From Polyangium fumosum (GTDB taxonomy: Bacteria; Myxococcota_A; Polyangia; Polyangiales; Polyangiaceae), in contig NZ_SSMQ01000007.1 of the NCBI RefSeq assembly GCF_005144585.1, positions 206,057-270,056 on the forward strand: a stretch of 64,000 nucleotides of DNA, given 5' to 3'. The notes under the pieces are model-generated. The model was not told where the DNA came from, made no database searches, and saw nothing but the letters and a program-made list of their open reading frames with translations. Made by a program: the position numbers and the translations under genes. Shown here piece by piece: positions 1 through 8,565 of this stretch (position 1 is the stretch's first letter; each line of letters opens with the position of its first letter).

Positions 1-153
1 CCATCTCCTGGCAACGCCCTCGGGGCCCCCGGCAGAGGTGCCACGTTAAACGGTCTGCGTCCTGGGATCCACACGAAACATGCGCTCTTTCCCCGGCCAA
101 CGTTCGCGTCCGACGATCGACGATTCCTTGACTCCAGTGGCTCTGCGTCGCGA
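1..153. other. window edge, no gene recognised
   Basis: This stretch lies downstream of the methyltransferase stop codon. I see no reading frame with recognisable content in it. It may hold the terminator of the minus-strand operon, but I found no strong hairpin. Confidence 0.3.
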
Positions 154-1389
154 TCAACTGGTCCGGAACGGCTTGCGCCCCGACGCAGCGATGATGGGCC
201 ATACCGCATATCCACGATCGCTGAGGATCGTTTCCATGTGGGCCCGCAAACCCTTTTCAACATCCGCGTGAAGGGAGGGATCCGCGCCGGCCGCCGCGCC
301 AAACTGCCAGGCGACGCGGATCCAGAGCTCGACGACCCGCGCGAGATCGTTCGGGTCGGAGTTCGTGTTGCTGATATTGATCTGGCTGATCTTGATGTCT
401 TCGAGCCCCGCGCCCTGAAGGAGGAACCGCCCCTTCGGTCCCATGTCGAGGTCCACGCCGCCATGACGGCTCGCCTGGAGGAAGCTCTTGTACCCCTGCT
501 GAATGACCTCCTCGTTGGGATAGCCAACCACGCAGGAGAGCATCTCGTTCGTGATGTAGATACGCCCGCCGGGGCGGCATATCCGCACGAGCTCGTGGAG
601 GATCTTCTCCGGCTGATGGAAGATCTGAAGCGATAGCCGGCAGGCCACGAAGTCGAACGAGTTGTCGGCGAGGAGGAGCGCCGCCGCGTCGCCGTATTGA
701 TACTCGATGTTCTCCAGCCCGTAATCCGATACCACCTGCCGCGCATACCGCAGGAGGGGCCTCGAATGATCGACGCCGACGAGGTACTCGGGCCGGAAGT
801 CACGCTGGATGAAGATGTCGAAGCAGCCGAGCCCGCAACAGATGTCGGCCACCCGCAGCCCCGGGCGCAAGCCGTGTTGCGTCAGGAGTTCCTGCTCGTG
901 ATTCCAGATGAGCTTCTCTTGCATCCGGAGGACGGTAATGAACTCGTCGTCCTCGAGCACCTGCTGGGTCGGATAGAGGGCCTTGTCATAGACCTCGATC
1001 GTGACCGCCGGATAGAGCTCGGCAATGACCTGGAACTTGCGTATGGCCCAGGGAATGACGCTCGAGAGGACGAACTTGATACGAAGGTCCGGGCGCGCAT
1101 GCGCCACCCAACGCACGAAGCGGTTCAGCTCGAGGAACGCGACGTTGTTCATGTACTTGAGCCGCTTCAAGTTCACGCACAACGTGCCTCGCGCGCTCCG
1201 AGCCGCCTGCTCGAGGGAAGCGCGAACCGAGGCCATCTCATCGGCGACGAACGGGCGCAATGTACCCGTGAGGGTCACCTCCTGCTCCTCGTTCCCCGTG
1301 AGCCTCATGTTGAGGGCCACGGGCATACACGAGGGAGGTACGCCGGAGGACGGCGTACCCGAAGACGCGGGAGCGACGGAGTTGCTCAT
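154..1389 (-). CDS. STAS-like domain fused to SAM-dependent methyltransferase
   Basis: A 411-residue protein. Residues about 36-135 form a STAS-like domain of the slr1659 type; the LKYMNNVAFLELNRFV segment resembles the helix after the phospho-site strand of anti-sigma antagonists. A linker leads to a class I SAM methyltransferase with motif I at about 179-188 (RVADICCGLG), an acidic residue after strand 2 (VGVDHS) and the post-strand-4 segment FVACRLSLQIFH. It is probably a small-molecule or lipid-type methyltransferase; the substrate is unknown. The start overlaps the stop of the upstream regulator gene in an ATGA, so the two are translationally coupled. The N-terminal 30 residues are low in complexity and the start could lie at Met28. 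Inference: the STAS part lets a partner-switching regulator control the enzyme. Confidence 0.8.
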   Translation of the reverse strand: MSNSVAPASSGTPSSGVPPSCMPVALNMRLTGNEEQEVTLTGTLRPFVADEMASVRASLEQAARSARGTLCVNLKRLKYMNNVAFLELNRFVRWVAHARPDLRIKFVLSSVIPWAIRKFQVIAELYPAVTIEVYDKALYPTQQVLEDDEFITVLRMQEKLIWNHEQELLTQHGLRPGLRVADICCGLGCFDIFIQRDFRPEYLVGVDHSRPLLRYARQVVSDYGLENIEYQYGDAAALLLADNSFDFVACRLSLQIFHQPEKILHELVRICRPGGRIYITNEMLSCVVGYPNEEVIQQGYKSFLQASRHGGVDLDMGPKGRFLLQGAGLEDIKISQINISNTNSDPNDLARVVELWIRVAWQFGAAAGADPSLHADVEKGLRAHMETILSDRGYAVWPIIAASGRKPFRTS

Positions 1390-1943
1390 ACCTCCCCCAT
1401 ATCGTCGACCTCTGGCAGCTCAAGGAAGAGGCTCAACCGGTCCTGGCCCGGCGGCTCGGATATCGTGAGCGTACAGGTGTACACAGCGGCGAGCTCGAGC
1501 AAACCAAGCATCGTATCCTCGCCGTCCGCCGGATCCTCCAGCCTGGCGCGATACCAGCTCTTGAGATCGGGCTGGTTCACGATCTGCACGGCCATACGAT
1601 AGAATACTCGATTCTGCTCGGTGACCGGAAGCGTGATCTGCAGGATCACGTGTCGGCCCCGCTTGCGGAAGATGAGCTCGATCTGCCCGTCTGCCGCGTG
1701 GTTGCGATAGATGACCTCGAGAAGCTCGTTGATGAACGTCGAAAGCAGCGTCGCATGCCGCTCGGGGTCCCCCTCGTTCGCGCTCACATAACGGGCGAGG
1801 TAGTTCGCGAGCAGATGACAGTGACCCCACTCCCGAGCAAAGCCGCCCACTGTAAAGCGAGCCGCCATGATCATCCTGTATCGGCTCGAGGCGAACTCGG
1901 CTTCCATGGGTGGAGCCGGTGTGATGGTCTTGACAATCGACAT
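1386..1943 (-). CDS. slr1658-like (DUF6272-type) HATPase-fold regulator
   Basis: A 185-residue protein starting at MSIVKTITPAP; a GAGGT ribosome binding site precedes this ATG, and the longer upstream extension is Arg-rich and looks non-coding. Residues about 66-95 (LLSTFINELLEVIYR and following) resemble the N-box of GHKL ATPases such as anti-sigma factor kinases, while the later glycine boxes are degenerate (DTMLGLLELAA). It overlaps the STAS-methyltransferase gene by four bases. In cyanobacteria slr1658- and slr1659-type proteins are encoded side by side; here the slr1659-like partner is carried on the methyltransferase. The likely role is kinase-like control by partner switching. Whether it still binds ATP is not clear from the sequence. 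Confidence 0.65.
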   Translation of the reverse strand: MSIVKTITPAPPMEAEFASSRYRMIMAARFTVGGFAREWGHCHLLANYLARYVSANEGDPERHATLLSTFINELLEVIYRNHAADGQIELIFRKRGRHVILQITLPVTEQNRVFYRMAVQIVNQPDLKSWYRARLEDPADGEDTMLGLLELAAVYTCTLTISEPPGQDRLSLFLELPEVDDMGEV

Positions 1944-2298
1944 CGGGACCTCGAAGGCGGCCGACCGTCGGCCTAGAAAGGCTAGCCGGTCCCGACGTCG
2001 ACGTCGAGTGCCGTCTGTCCAACCGTGGTGGCTCGCGACGTGTCTCAACATGCTTCGCAAGCGGCCGTTCGCGCACGCGCGGGTAGCAGCTACCATGCCA
2101 CCCCTATCACGGTCCACCACACGGCCACGCGCAAAGCACGAAGCCCACGGCGGACGGCGAAGAGCCGCAGAAACAGAAACCTCTTGTAGCGCAGTTCACC
2201 CGAAAGCCGGCGCCAAACCCGAAGGTTTGTCCGCGGCGAGACGAAACGAGCTTCGCATGCTAGGTTCGTCTTGGCTCGCCCGGCCGAAGGTGTTTCCC
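1944..2298. promoter_or_regulatory. divergent intergenic region
   Basis: This 355-bp gap separates the minus-strand regulator operon from the plus-strand DUF72 gene and must carry both promoters. I saw no convincing gene and no clear -35/-10 pair. Confidence 0.35.
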
Positions 2299-3243
2299 AT
2301 GAAGCAGCTCGTGTTGTTCTCGGGCAAGCCCGAGCCCGAGCTCCCCGAGATCGAAGCAGACCGCGCGATCGCCGAGAAGCTCGCTCCCACCGTTCGGCTG
2401 GGGACGTCGACATGGACGTTCCCAGGCTGGAGAGGAATTTTCTACCCAAAGGATATCCCCGAGCGGGAAATCACGACGCACGGGCTCCGGCTCTACGCGC
2501 GAAATCCGCTGTTCCGCACCGTAGGGATCGATCGGAGTTACTACGCGCCGCTGCGCGCCGAGGAGCTCGCGCGGTACCGCGACGATCTGCCCGACGGGTA
2601 CGGCTGCGCGATGAAGGTGTGGAGCGGAATCGTGGCGCGGCGAGATCCCCACACGGGAGAGCGCTCCCCCTGGTTCCTCGATCCGCGCGTGTTCGCGGAG
2701 CGTGTCCTCGTTCCGATCGAGAAGAGTTTTTCCCGGAACGTGGGCGTGCTCTTGCTCGTGCTCTCGCCGATCCGCGCCGAGGAGCGGATGGAGGCCGGCG
2801 AGCTCGCCGAGCGGCTCGATCGCTTCTTCGAAGCGGTGCCGCGATCGTTTCGCTACGCCGTGGAGCTGCGAAACCCGGAGCTGCTTTCGAGGGCGTACCT
2901 CGACACGCTCGCGCGGCACGGGGTGACGCACGTGCTCGGCCTGTGGGAACGAATGCCCACGATCGGCCGGCAACTCGCGGTGCCGAAAATCCTGACGGCG
3001 CCGCTCGTCGTGTGCCGGTTGTCCATACGCCCCGGCGAGAGGTACGAGGAGCGGCGACGCATGTGCGCACCCTTCGACAAGATCGTGGCGACGGACGAGG
3101 CGTCCCGCGCCGACGTCGTGGAGGTCGCGGCGCGCTGCGCCCGCGAGGGCCGAAGCCTCATGGTGCTCGTGAACAACAAGGTGGAAGGATCCGCGCCGCT
3201 GACCGTGCGCGCGCTCGCGCGTCGGATCGCTGCGGGTCGCTGA
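2299..3243 (+). CDS. DUF72 family protein
   Basis: A 314-residue protein of the DUF72 (YecE-like) TIM-barrel family. The diagnostic N-terminal signature LGTSTWTFPGWRGIFYP lies near residues 34-50, and the family's YAVELRNPEL and VVCRLSI-type strands follow. The ATG at 2299 was chosen because GAAGG lies about eight bases upstream and the extended reading frame before it is Arg/Ser-rich with no family content. DUF72 proteins have no well-established biochemical role; an iron-sulphur or hydrolase function has been suggested for relatives. The gene stands alone, followed by a strong hairpin terminator. Confidence 0.85.
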   Translation: MKQLVLFSGKPEPELPEIEADRAIAEKLAPTVRLGTSTWTFPGWRGIFYPKDIPEREITTHGLRLYARNPLFRTVGIDRSYYAPLRAEELARYRDDLPDGYGCAMKVWSGIVARRDPHTGERSPWFLDPRVFAERVLVPIEKSFSRNVGVLLLVLSPIRAEERMEAGELAERLDRFFEAVPRSFRYAVELRNPELLSRAYLDTLARHGVTHVLGLWERMPTIGRQLAVPKILTAPLVVCRLSIRPGERYEERRRMCAPFDKIVATDEASRADVVEVAARCAREGRSLMVLVNNKVEGSAPLTVRALARRIAAGR

Positions 3244-3262
3244 GCCGTACGTCCCGACCGAA

Positions 3263-3294
3263 AGGAGGCGGACCCACGCGGGTCCGCCCCTCCT
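3263..3294. terminator. hairpin terminator between convergent genes
   Basis: Arms AGGAGGCGGACCC and GGGTCCGCCCCTCCT flank a four-base loop (ACGC), with one bulged base. It sits 19 bp after the DUF72 stop codon and just before the convergent beta-barrel gene, so it can serve both directions. Confidence 0.75.
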
Positions 3295-3299
3295 CTTGA

Positions 3300-3914
3300 T
3301 CAGAAGCCGCCGCCGATCTGCGCGAGCAGCGTCCAGGTGTCGGCGCCGGGCTCGTCGCCGGCCGGCGTGAGGCTCGAGCCCAGGTTGTCGAAGAAGGCCG
3401 GGCGGTAGTTGAAACGCGCGCCGACCTTGATGCTCTCGGTCAGCATGCGATCCGCGCCCACGCCGACGGGGATGACGAGCGTGAAGCCGTCACCGTATCT
3501 GCCTGCGAAGCCGGCGTAGCCAACGCCGCCGACGATGAAGGGCTGGAGCGGGAGGCGGTTGGCGTCGGCGAGGTTGTAACGGAAGCCGGCGTCGACCGAC
3601 GTCATCACGAGCTGGGTGCGGGTGTCGGCGCGGGTGTTGGCGCTTCCGAGGTAGTTGCCTTCGACCGCCCAGCGATCGTTGATCATGCCGGTGACGCGCA
3701 CGTTCCAGCCGGGGCCGAGGCTGCCGACGCCGCCCAGAAACCCGACGATGCCCGCGCCGCCTTCCACGGAGAACGCGGTCGGCCTCGGGATCTGGCGAAT
3801 GGCGGGCTGATCGGCCGGCGGCAGGCCTCGCCGGGTGTCCTGCGCGTGGGCCAAGGTCGGCGCTCCCAAGGCGGCAAAAGCCACGAGGGCCGCCACGATT
3901 CGTCCGGTGGTCAT
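3300..3914 (-). CDS. outer-membrane beta-barrel protein
   Basis: A 204-residue exported protein. A Sec signal peptide with AHAQ cleavage (about residue 25) is followed by alternating polar and aromatic strands (WNVRVTGMINDRWAVEGNYLG, VDAGFRYNL, KVGARFNYRP) typical of a small OmpA- or OmpW-like barrel. It ends in a terminal aromatic residue (IGGGF), as expected for BAM recognition. The ATG at 3914 is preceded by AGGAGG; the longer frame upstream is Arg/Ser-rich and rejected. The function is unknown; structural or adhesive roles are usual for such barrels. Confidence 0.75.
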   Translation of the reverse strand: MTTGRIVAALVAFAALGAPTLAHAQDTRRGLPPADQPAIRQIPRPTAFSVEGGAGIVGFLGGVGSLGPGWNVRVTGMINDRWAVEGNYLGSANTRADTRTQLVMTSVDAGFRYNLADANRLPLQPFIVGGVGYAGFAGRYGDGFTLVIPVGVGADRMLTESIKVGARFNYRPAFFDNLGSSLTPAGDEPGADTWTLLAQIGGGF

Positions 3915-4270
3915 TGCTTCCTCCTCAGCGAATGCTCGAGGTTTTTGCCGAGAACGAGTCTCGCCTTGCGTGTGTCCAAGTGCATGCTGCGGGCCATGGA
4001 GGCTGTGCAGGTCGGACCCTGCACGTCCAGACGGGCGGCCCGGACTCGCGCCGTGCCGCGAGGGCGGACAGCAGGCGCGCGAGGCGCAGCATCGCGCGGC
4101 GAAGTCGGGGCGCCGCTGGCTGTCAAGCCTTTGTTGTTGCCGCCCGAGGCGCTTCGGGCAGAGAGTAGAGGAGCGACGACGAAGGCCTCGGGGAGGGCGC
4201 GGATGCTGGGCGGCGGATCCGCGCGGGGGTGAAGGCCGTAGTTGGATCACCAAGGATCGAGGAGCAGACG
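3915..4270. promoter_or_regulatory. divergent intergenic region before the MNIO locus
   Basis: This 356-bp gap lies between the beta-barrel gene and the CGEGSCG lipoprotein gene. It must carry the promoters of both. I found no metal-regulator operator that I would trust and no gene. Confidence 0.35.
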
Positions 4271-4657
4271 ATGAACGCGAAGAGCATTTACGAGACCCTC
4301 GCGGCGCTCGGCGCGAGCGCGATGATCGCAGGTTGTGCCGGGACGCAGGAGCCCGTGAAAGCCGCCGAGGAGCCGCAGGCCGAGGCCCCCGCACAGACCG
4401 CGACGGAGAAGAAGGACGAGTCGACGGCAGGGGCGGAGGCGGCAGGCACGACGAACGCGGCCGCCGCGCCCGCGGAAGCCCCGGCAGCGGCGGCGGCTCC
4501 GGCCCCGGCGGCGGCGGCTCCCGCAGCGACGCCCGCGCCCGCGGCCGCGCCGGCTCCGGCGACGACGGCGAAGGCGGCGCCGAAGGCCGCTCCGAAGAAG
4601 GCCGCGGCGCCCAAGAAGGGCGCGGAGGCGGCCTGCGGCGAAGGATCCTGCGGCTAA
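4271..4657 (+). CDS. candidate HvfA-like RiPP precursor, lipoprotein ending in CGEGSCG
   Basis: A 128-residue protein. Residues 1-22 look like a lipoprotein signal (lipobox MIAGC, acylated Cys22). A long Ala/Pro/Glu, then Ala/Pro/Lys, low-complexity spacer follows to about 117. The C-terminus is EAACGEGSCG with Cys122 and Cys127; apart from Cys22 these are the only cysteines. The tail resembles the EGKCG cores of HvfA-type precursors that MNIO enzymes modify. The MNIO gene begins three bases after the stop codon. The ATG has a GAGGAG site. Inference: a metal-binding RiPP with a single double-Cys core on a long tether, possibly kept at a membrane. If the tail is not modified, it would simply be a low-complexity lipoprotein. 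Confidence 0.7.
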   Translation: MNAKSIYETLAALGASAMIAGCAGTQEPVKAAEEPQAEAPAQTATEKKDESTAGAEAAGTTNAAAAPAEAPAAAAAPAPAAAAPAATPAPAAAPAPATTAKAAPKAAPKKAAAPKKGAEAACGEGSCG

Positions 4658-4660
4658 CGG

Positions 4661-5536
4661 GTGGCTCGCGGGTCGACGATCACGGGGGTCGGGCTCGGGC
4701 TCCGGTTCGATTTCCTCGACGACGTGCTCGCGCGGGTCGAGGCGGACGCGTCGCTCGGGCCCGCGCGGTTTTTCGAGGTCGCGCCGGAAAACTACATGCG
4801 CCGGGGCGGGTTCGTCCCGGCGGCGCTCGAGCGGATCGCGGCGCGATTTCCGCTGCTCTCGCACGGGCTCTCGATGTCCCTCGGCGGGCTCGATCCCTTC
4901 GATGACGACTACATGCGCGAGCTCGCTGCCTTCACGCGGCGGTTCGGCGTGCCGTTTCACTCGGATCACCTGTGTTTTTCGGGGTTCGGGGGGCGCATGG
5001 CGCACGAGCTCTTGCCGCTGCCGCAGACGCGGGGGGCGGCGGCGTACGTGGCCGCGCGGGCGCGCGAAGCCGAGGATCGGCTCGGGTTGCCGATGGTGGT
5101 CGAGAACATCACGCGGTACGTCGTGCCCGGCGCGCCGGAGCTCGCGGAGGCGGCGTTCGTCGCGGAGGTGCTCGATCGTTCGGGGTCAAAACTTCTGCTC
5201 GACGTGAACAACGTGTACGTAAACGCGATCAACGACGGCACGGATCCGCTCGTGTTCCTCGCGGAGATCCCGCTCGATCGGGTCGCGGCGATCCACGTGG
5301 CGGGGCACGAAAAGCGCGCCGGGACGGACCTCGTGATCGATACCCACGGCGCCGACGTGCTCGGCGAGGTGCTGTCGCTGCTTACGTGGACGATCGAGCG
5401 GACAGGGCCCGTGCCCGTGGTGCTGGAGCGGGATCATGCGATCCCGCCGCTCGATGAGCTGCTGCGGGAGCTGTCACGGGTCGAAGCGGCCTACCAGGCA
5501 GGGCTCGCGGCGCGGGAGGCGCAGGCGCGTGGCTGA
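4661..5536 (+). CDS. MNIO-family (DUF692) oxidative peptide-modifying enzyme
   Basis: A 291-residue TIM-barrel protein of the DUF692/MNIO family (relatives MbnB, HvfB, BufB). Conserved metal-site and core residues are visible: Glu43-Asn44 in APENYM, His68, His100-Ser-Asp-His103, Glu149-Asn150, Asp181-Asn183-Asn184, His212, His216-Glu217, Asp227-His229 and Glu256-Asp258. Known members use a multinuclear iron cluster and oxygen to modify Cys residues of ribosomal peptides. The GTG start lies three bases after the candidate precursor gene, and the end overlaps the DUF2063 gene by eight bases. Full length for the family. The precursor assignment is by context, not shown. Confidence 0.92.
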   Translation: MARGSTITGVGLGLRFDFLDDVLARVEADASLGPARFFEVAPENYMRRGGFVPAALERIAARFPLLSHGLSMSLGGLDPFDDDYMRELAAFTRRFGVPFHSDHLCFSGFGGRMAHELLPLPQTRGAAAYVAARAREAEDRLGLPMVVENITRYVVPGAPELAEAAFVAEVLDRSGSKLLLDVNNVYVNAINDGTDPLVFLAEIPLDRVAAIHVAGHEKRAGTDLVIDTHGADVLGEVLSLLTWTIERTGPVPVVLERDHAIPPLDELLRELSRVEAAYQAGLAAREAQARG

Positions 5537-6326
5537 AGAAGAGGAGGGGCGGGCCGCGATCGCCGAGGTCGCGGCGACGTTCGCAGCGGTCGTACAAGGG
5601 CCGCCGGCGGAGACGCGCCTCGGCGTGTACAGATCGCTCGTGCGCCGCGGCATCGTGGGGGCCGTGCGGGCGCAGATGCCGCGCACGGCGGCAGCACTCG
5701 GGGCGCGGTTCGAGGCGACGGTGGACCTTTGGCTCGACGAGGCGCTGCCGCGCTCGCCGTACCTGCGTGACGCTGCGGCCGAGCTCGTCGGCTGGGCTTC
5801 CGCGCAATGGGCCGCGGATCCGGCCGTTCCGCCCTGGATTCCGGATCTTTCGCGTCATGAGGTCGCGCGGTTCGAGGTCGCAGCGGCGGCCTCGGCCGGT
5901 GCGCCGAGTGGCCTGCCGCTCGCGCTCGATCGGGCGGTCTCGTTTGGCGGCGCGGCCCGGGTCGTTCGGTACACGTGGGCCGTACACCGCTTGCCAGAGG
6001 ATACGTCGGGCGAGCCGCAAGAAGAGCCCACCGCCCTGCTCCTGTACCGGGACGGGGCGCACGAGGTCCGGTGCCTCGTGCTCTCGACGCTCGCAGCCGC
6101 GATCCTCACGCGGCTCCTCGAAGGCGCGCAGCTCGGGGAGGCGGTGACGGCGGCATGCGCGGCGCTCGGGGAGCCGCTTGGCGAGGCGGTGTTGCGAGGC
6201 ACGGCGGAGGTGCTCGCGGACCTCGGGGAGCGCGGGGTGGTCCTCGGCGCGGTCGAGCAAGGAAATCACGATCCCGGCACGCACGCGGCGGGCGAGCGCG
6301 GTATAGTCGCCCCCGAACGAACATGA
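5529..6326 (+). CDS. DUF2063 / HvfC-like MNIO partner protein
   Basis: A 265-residue protein. Its N-terminal half carries the DUF2063 signature ([27 protein letters not shown], then [14 protein letters not shown]) found in MNIO partner proteins that recruit the precursor. The C-terminal third ends in a small helical segment ([29 protein letters not shown]) that looks like a winged-helix or PqqD-like module. A GTG start at 5529 lies inside the last codons of the MNIO gene (eight-base overlap) with GGGAGG eight bases upstream, so translation is coupled. The usual partner role is substrate recognition for the DUF692 enzyme. Confidence 0.8.
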   Translation: MAEEEEGRAAIAEVAATFAAVVQGPPAETRLGVYRSLVRRGIVGAVRAQMPRTAAALGARFEATVDLWLDEALPRSPYLRDAAAELVGWASAQWAADPAVPPWIPDLSRHEVARFEVAAAASAGAPSGLPLALDRAVSFGGAARVVRYTWAVHRLPEDTSGEPQEEPTALLLYRDGAHEVRCLVLSTLAAAILTRLLEGAQLGEAVTAACAALGEPLGEAVLRGTAEVLADLGERGVVLGAVEQGNHDPGTHAAGERGIVAPERT

Positions 6327-6348
6327 GCCGACACCTCCGCGTTTTCCC

Positions 6349-8565
6349 ATGACGACGAGCTCGCAACAGGACCCGCTCGGCATCACGGGGACGATCCTCG
6401 CCGAGAAATACCGGATCGACGCGCTCATCGGCGAGGGTGGCTTCAGCGTCGTCTACCGCGCCGAGCACCTCATCTGGCAGCAGCCGGTCGCGATCAAATG
6501 CTTCCGCATCCTCGCGCAAGCGCCCGAGAACAAACGCGACGAGCTGCTCGACGGGTTCATCCAGGAAGGCCGGCTGCTCGCGAGCCTGTCGAGCCGATCG
6601 GCGGCGATCGTGCAGGCGCGCGACATCGGCAAGTTCACGACCGCGGACGGGATGTGGATCCCGTACATGGTGCTCGAGTGGCTCGAAGGAAAGACGCTCG
6701 ATCACGTGCTCTTCGTGGAGCGCGTGAGCGGCGCGAAGCCACGCGAGATCCACGAGGCGCTCGCGTTGCTCGAGCCCGTCGCCGTGGCGCTCGAAATCGC
6801 GCACGCGAAGAACATCGCGCACCGCGACATCAAGCCCGCGAACATCTTCGTCATCGGGGATCCGCGCGGGGCCTCGCCGTTCACGAAGATCCTCGACTTC
6901 GGCATCGCGAAGGTGATGGCCGATCACGCGGCGGCGACGGCAGAGCTCGCGCAGACGGGCAAGGAGATCACCGCGTTCACGCCGAACTATGGGGCGCCCG
7001 AGCAGTTCAGCCGATCGTACGGCGCGACGGGCCCGTGGACCGACGTGTTCGCGATGGCGCTCATCATGGTCGAGGTGCTGCGCGGCGGGATCCCGGCGTT
7101 CGAAGGCGAGGACTTCATCCAGTTCGCCGTCGCGAGCCGTGATCCGATGCGCAGGCCGACGCCGCGCGCGTTCGGCGTGCAGGTCTCGCCCGAGGTCGAG
7201 GCCGTGTTCGAGAAGGCGCTCGCGGTCGCGCCGACGGACAGGTACCCGTCGATGGGCCGCTTCTGGGCCGCGCTGCACGAGGCCGTGTTCCCGGACATCG
7301 CGTGGAACCCGGGCACGACGAGCGGCGTGTCGTCGTCGATCACATCGTCGCCCGGCGGACGATCGGCGTCACGCGCGAGCATGCCGGGCGCGCTGCAGGA
7401 GACGCTCCCGCGCCCGAGCAGCGGCACCGCGGTGATGGGATCACCCTCGCCGACAGGGGCGCAGGGCACGCAGCAACGTACGACGCAGGACCCGCCGGGA
7501 TCGTTGGCGACGCCGCCGGCCGCGCCGATGCCGACGGGCAACACGCCTGCCGCGGATCAGGGCAAGGGGCTCATGGCGTTCGCGGCGATCGCTGCGATCG
7601 CGCTGCTCGGCGGCAGCTTCGCCGCGTACAAGATGTTCACGAAGCCCTCGGGTGGAACGCCGACCGCGGCCTCGTCGGCGCCGGTGGCGAGCGCGGCGCC
7701 GAGCGCGAATTCGTCAGCCGCGATCGCGGCGGCGCGGCCGACGGAGTGCCCGGCGGGGATGGTGCTCGTGCCGGGCGGCAAGTTCTTCATGGGCTCGGAC
7801 GAAGCGTCGTTCAAGCTGTGGCAACCGGCGCACAAGGTCATCCTCGACACGTTCTGCGTCGACCTGCACGAGGTGACGGCGGCCGAGTACAAGGAGTGCT
7901 CGGATCAGGGCGAATGCAAGCGCCCGGAGGTCGCGCCGAACTGGCCGAAGACGGCCGGGAGCACGGACGAGGAGCACGAGAAAAAGCGCGAGTCGTACTC
8001 GGAGTTCTGCACGTTCGGCAAGGCGGGCCGCGAGAACCATCCGGCCAACTGCGTGAGCTGGTACCAGGCCGACGGGTACTGCAAGTTCCGCAAAAAGCGC
8101 CTGCCGACGGAGGCGGAGTGGGAGTACGCGGCGCGCGGCTCCGACGGCCGCAAGTTCCCTTGGGGCGCGGACGAGGCCGCGGCCGGGCACATGAACGCGG
8201 GCGGCAAGGAGTGGGCGGCGTGGGAGAAGGCGCAAGGCCTCAAGCTCACGGGCACGCTCTACGATATCGACGACGGCTACCCGGGCACGGCGCCCGTCGG
8301 CAGCTTCCCGCAGGGCAAGACGCGCTTCGGCGCGGACGACTTCGTGGGCAACGTGTGGGAGTGGACCGCGGACTGGTACGAGACCTACAAGGCCGACGAA
8401 GAGCAGATCAACCCGAAGGGGGCGCCCGCAGGGGACCGGAAGGCGATCCGCGGCGGCGGCTTCAACGGCGGCGTGCAGCAGTGGCTCAATCCGGCGTTCC
8501 GGTTCCACCAGGTGCCGGACGCGACGACGCCGGTGATCGGGTTCCGCTGCGTGATGAACCTTTGA
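6349..8565 (+). CDS. Ser/Thr protein kinase fused to SUMF1/FGE-like domain
   Basis: A 738-residue protein in three parts. Residues about 20-300 are a Hanks-type kinase with Gly loop GEGGFSVV, invariant Lys50 (AIK), HRDIKPAN (158-165), DFG (183-185) and a GAPEQF activation segment. A Pro/Ser-rich linker leads to one transmembrane helix (about 405-428). Residues about 465-738 form a formylglycine-generating-enzyme-like sulfatase-modifying domain (MVLVPGGKFFMGS, RLPTEAEWEYAARG, FVGNVWEWTADWY, GFRCVM). The kinase is thus cytoplasmic with an external SUMF1-fold domain, an arrangement common in myxobacteria where the domain probably senses or binds rather than modifies sulfatases. It starts 22 bp after the MNIO partner gene and may be co-transcribed. 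Its end overlaps the convergent PAP2 gene by 80 bp. Confidence 0.9.
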   Translation: MTTSSQQDPLGITGTILAEKYRIDALIGEGGFSVVYRAEHLIWQQPVAIKCFRILAQAPENKRDELLDGFIQEGRLLASLSSRSAAIVQARDIGKFTTADGMWIPYMVLEWLEGKTLDHVLFVERVSGAKPREIHEALALLEPVAVALEIAHAKNIAHRDIKPANIFVIGDPRGASPFTKILDFGIAKVMADHAAATAELAQTGKEITAFTPNYGAPEQFSRSYGATGPWTDVFAMALIMVEVLRGGIPAFEGEDFIQFAVASRDPMRRPTPRAFGVQVSPEVEAVFEKALAVAPTDRYPSMGRFWAALHEAVFPDIAWNPGTTSGVSSSITSSPGGRSASRASMPGALQETLPRPSSGTAVMGSPSPTGAQGTQQRTTQDPPGSLATPPAAPMPTGNTPAADQGKGLMAFAAIAAIALLGGSFAAYKMFTKPSGGTPTAASSAPVASAAPSANSSAAIAAARPTECPAGMVLVPGGKFFMGSDEASFKLWQPAHKVILDTFCVDLHEVTAAEYKECSDQGECKRPEVAPNWPKTAGSTDEEHEKKRESYSEFCTFGKAGRENHPANCVSWYQADGYCKFRKKRLPTEAEWEYAARGSDGRKFPWGADEAAAGHMNAGGKEWAAWEKAQGLKLTGTLYDIDDGYPGTAPVGSFPQGKTRFGADDFVGNVWEWTADWYETYKADEEQINPKGAPAGDRKAIRGGGFNGGVQQWLNPAFRFHQVPDATTPVIGFRCVMNL

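Noticed and set aside
7740..8565. SUMF1 domain as a true formylglycine-generating enzyme
   Set aside because: It is fused to a kinase, as is frequent in myxobacteria, and no sulfatase gene is nearby. A binding or sensing role is more likely.
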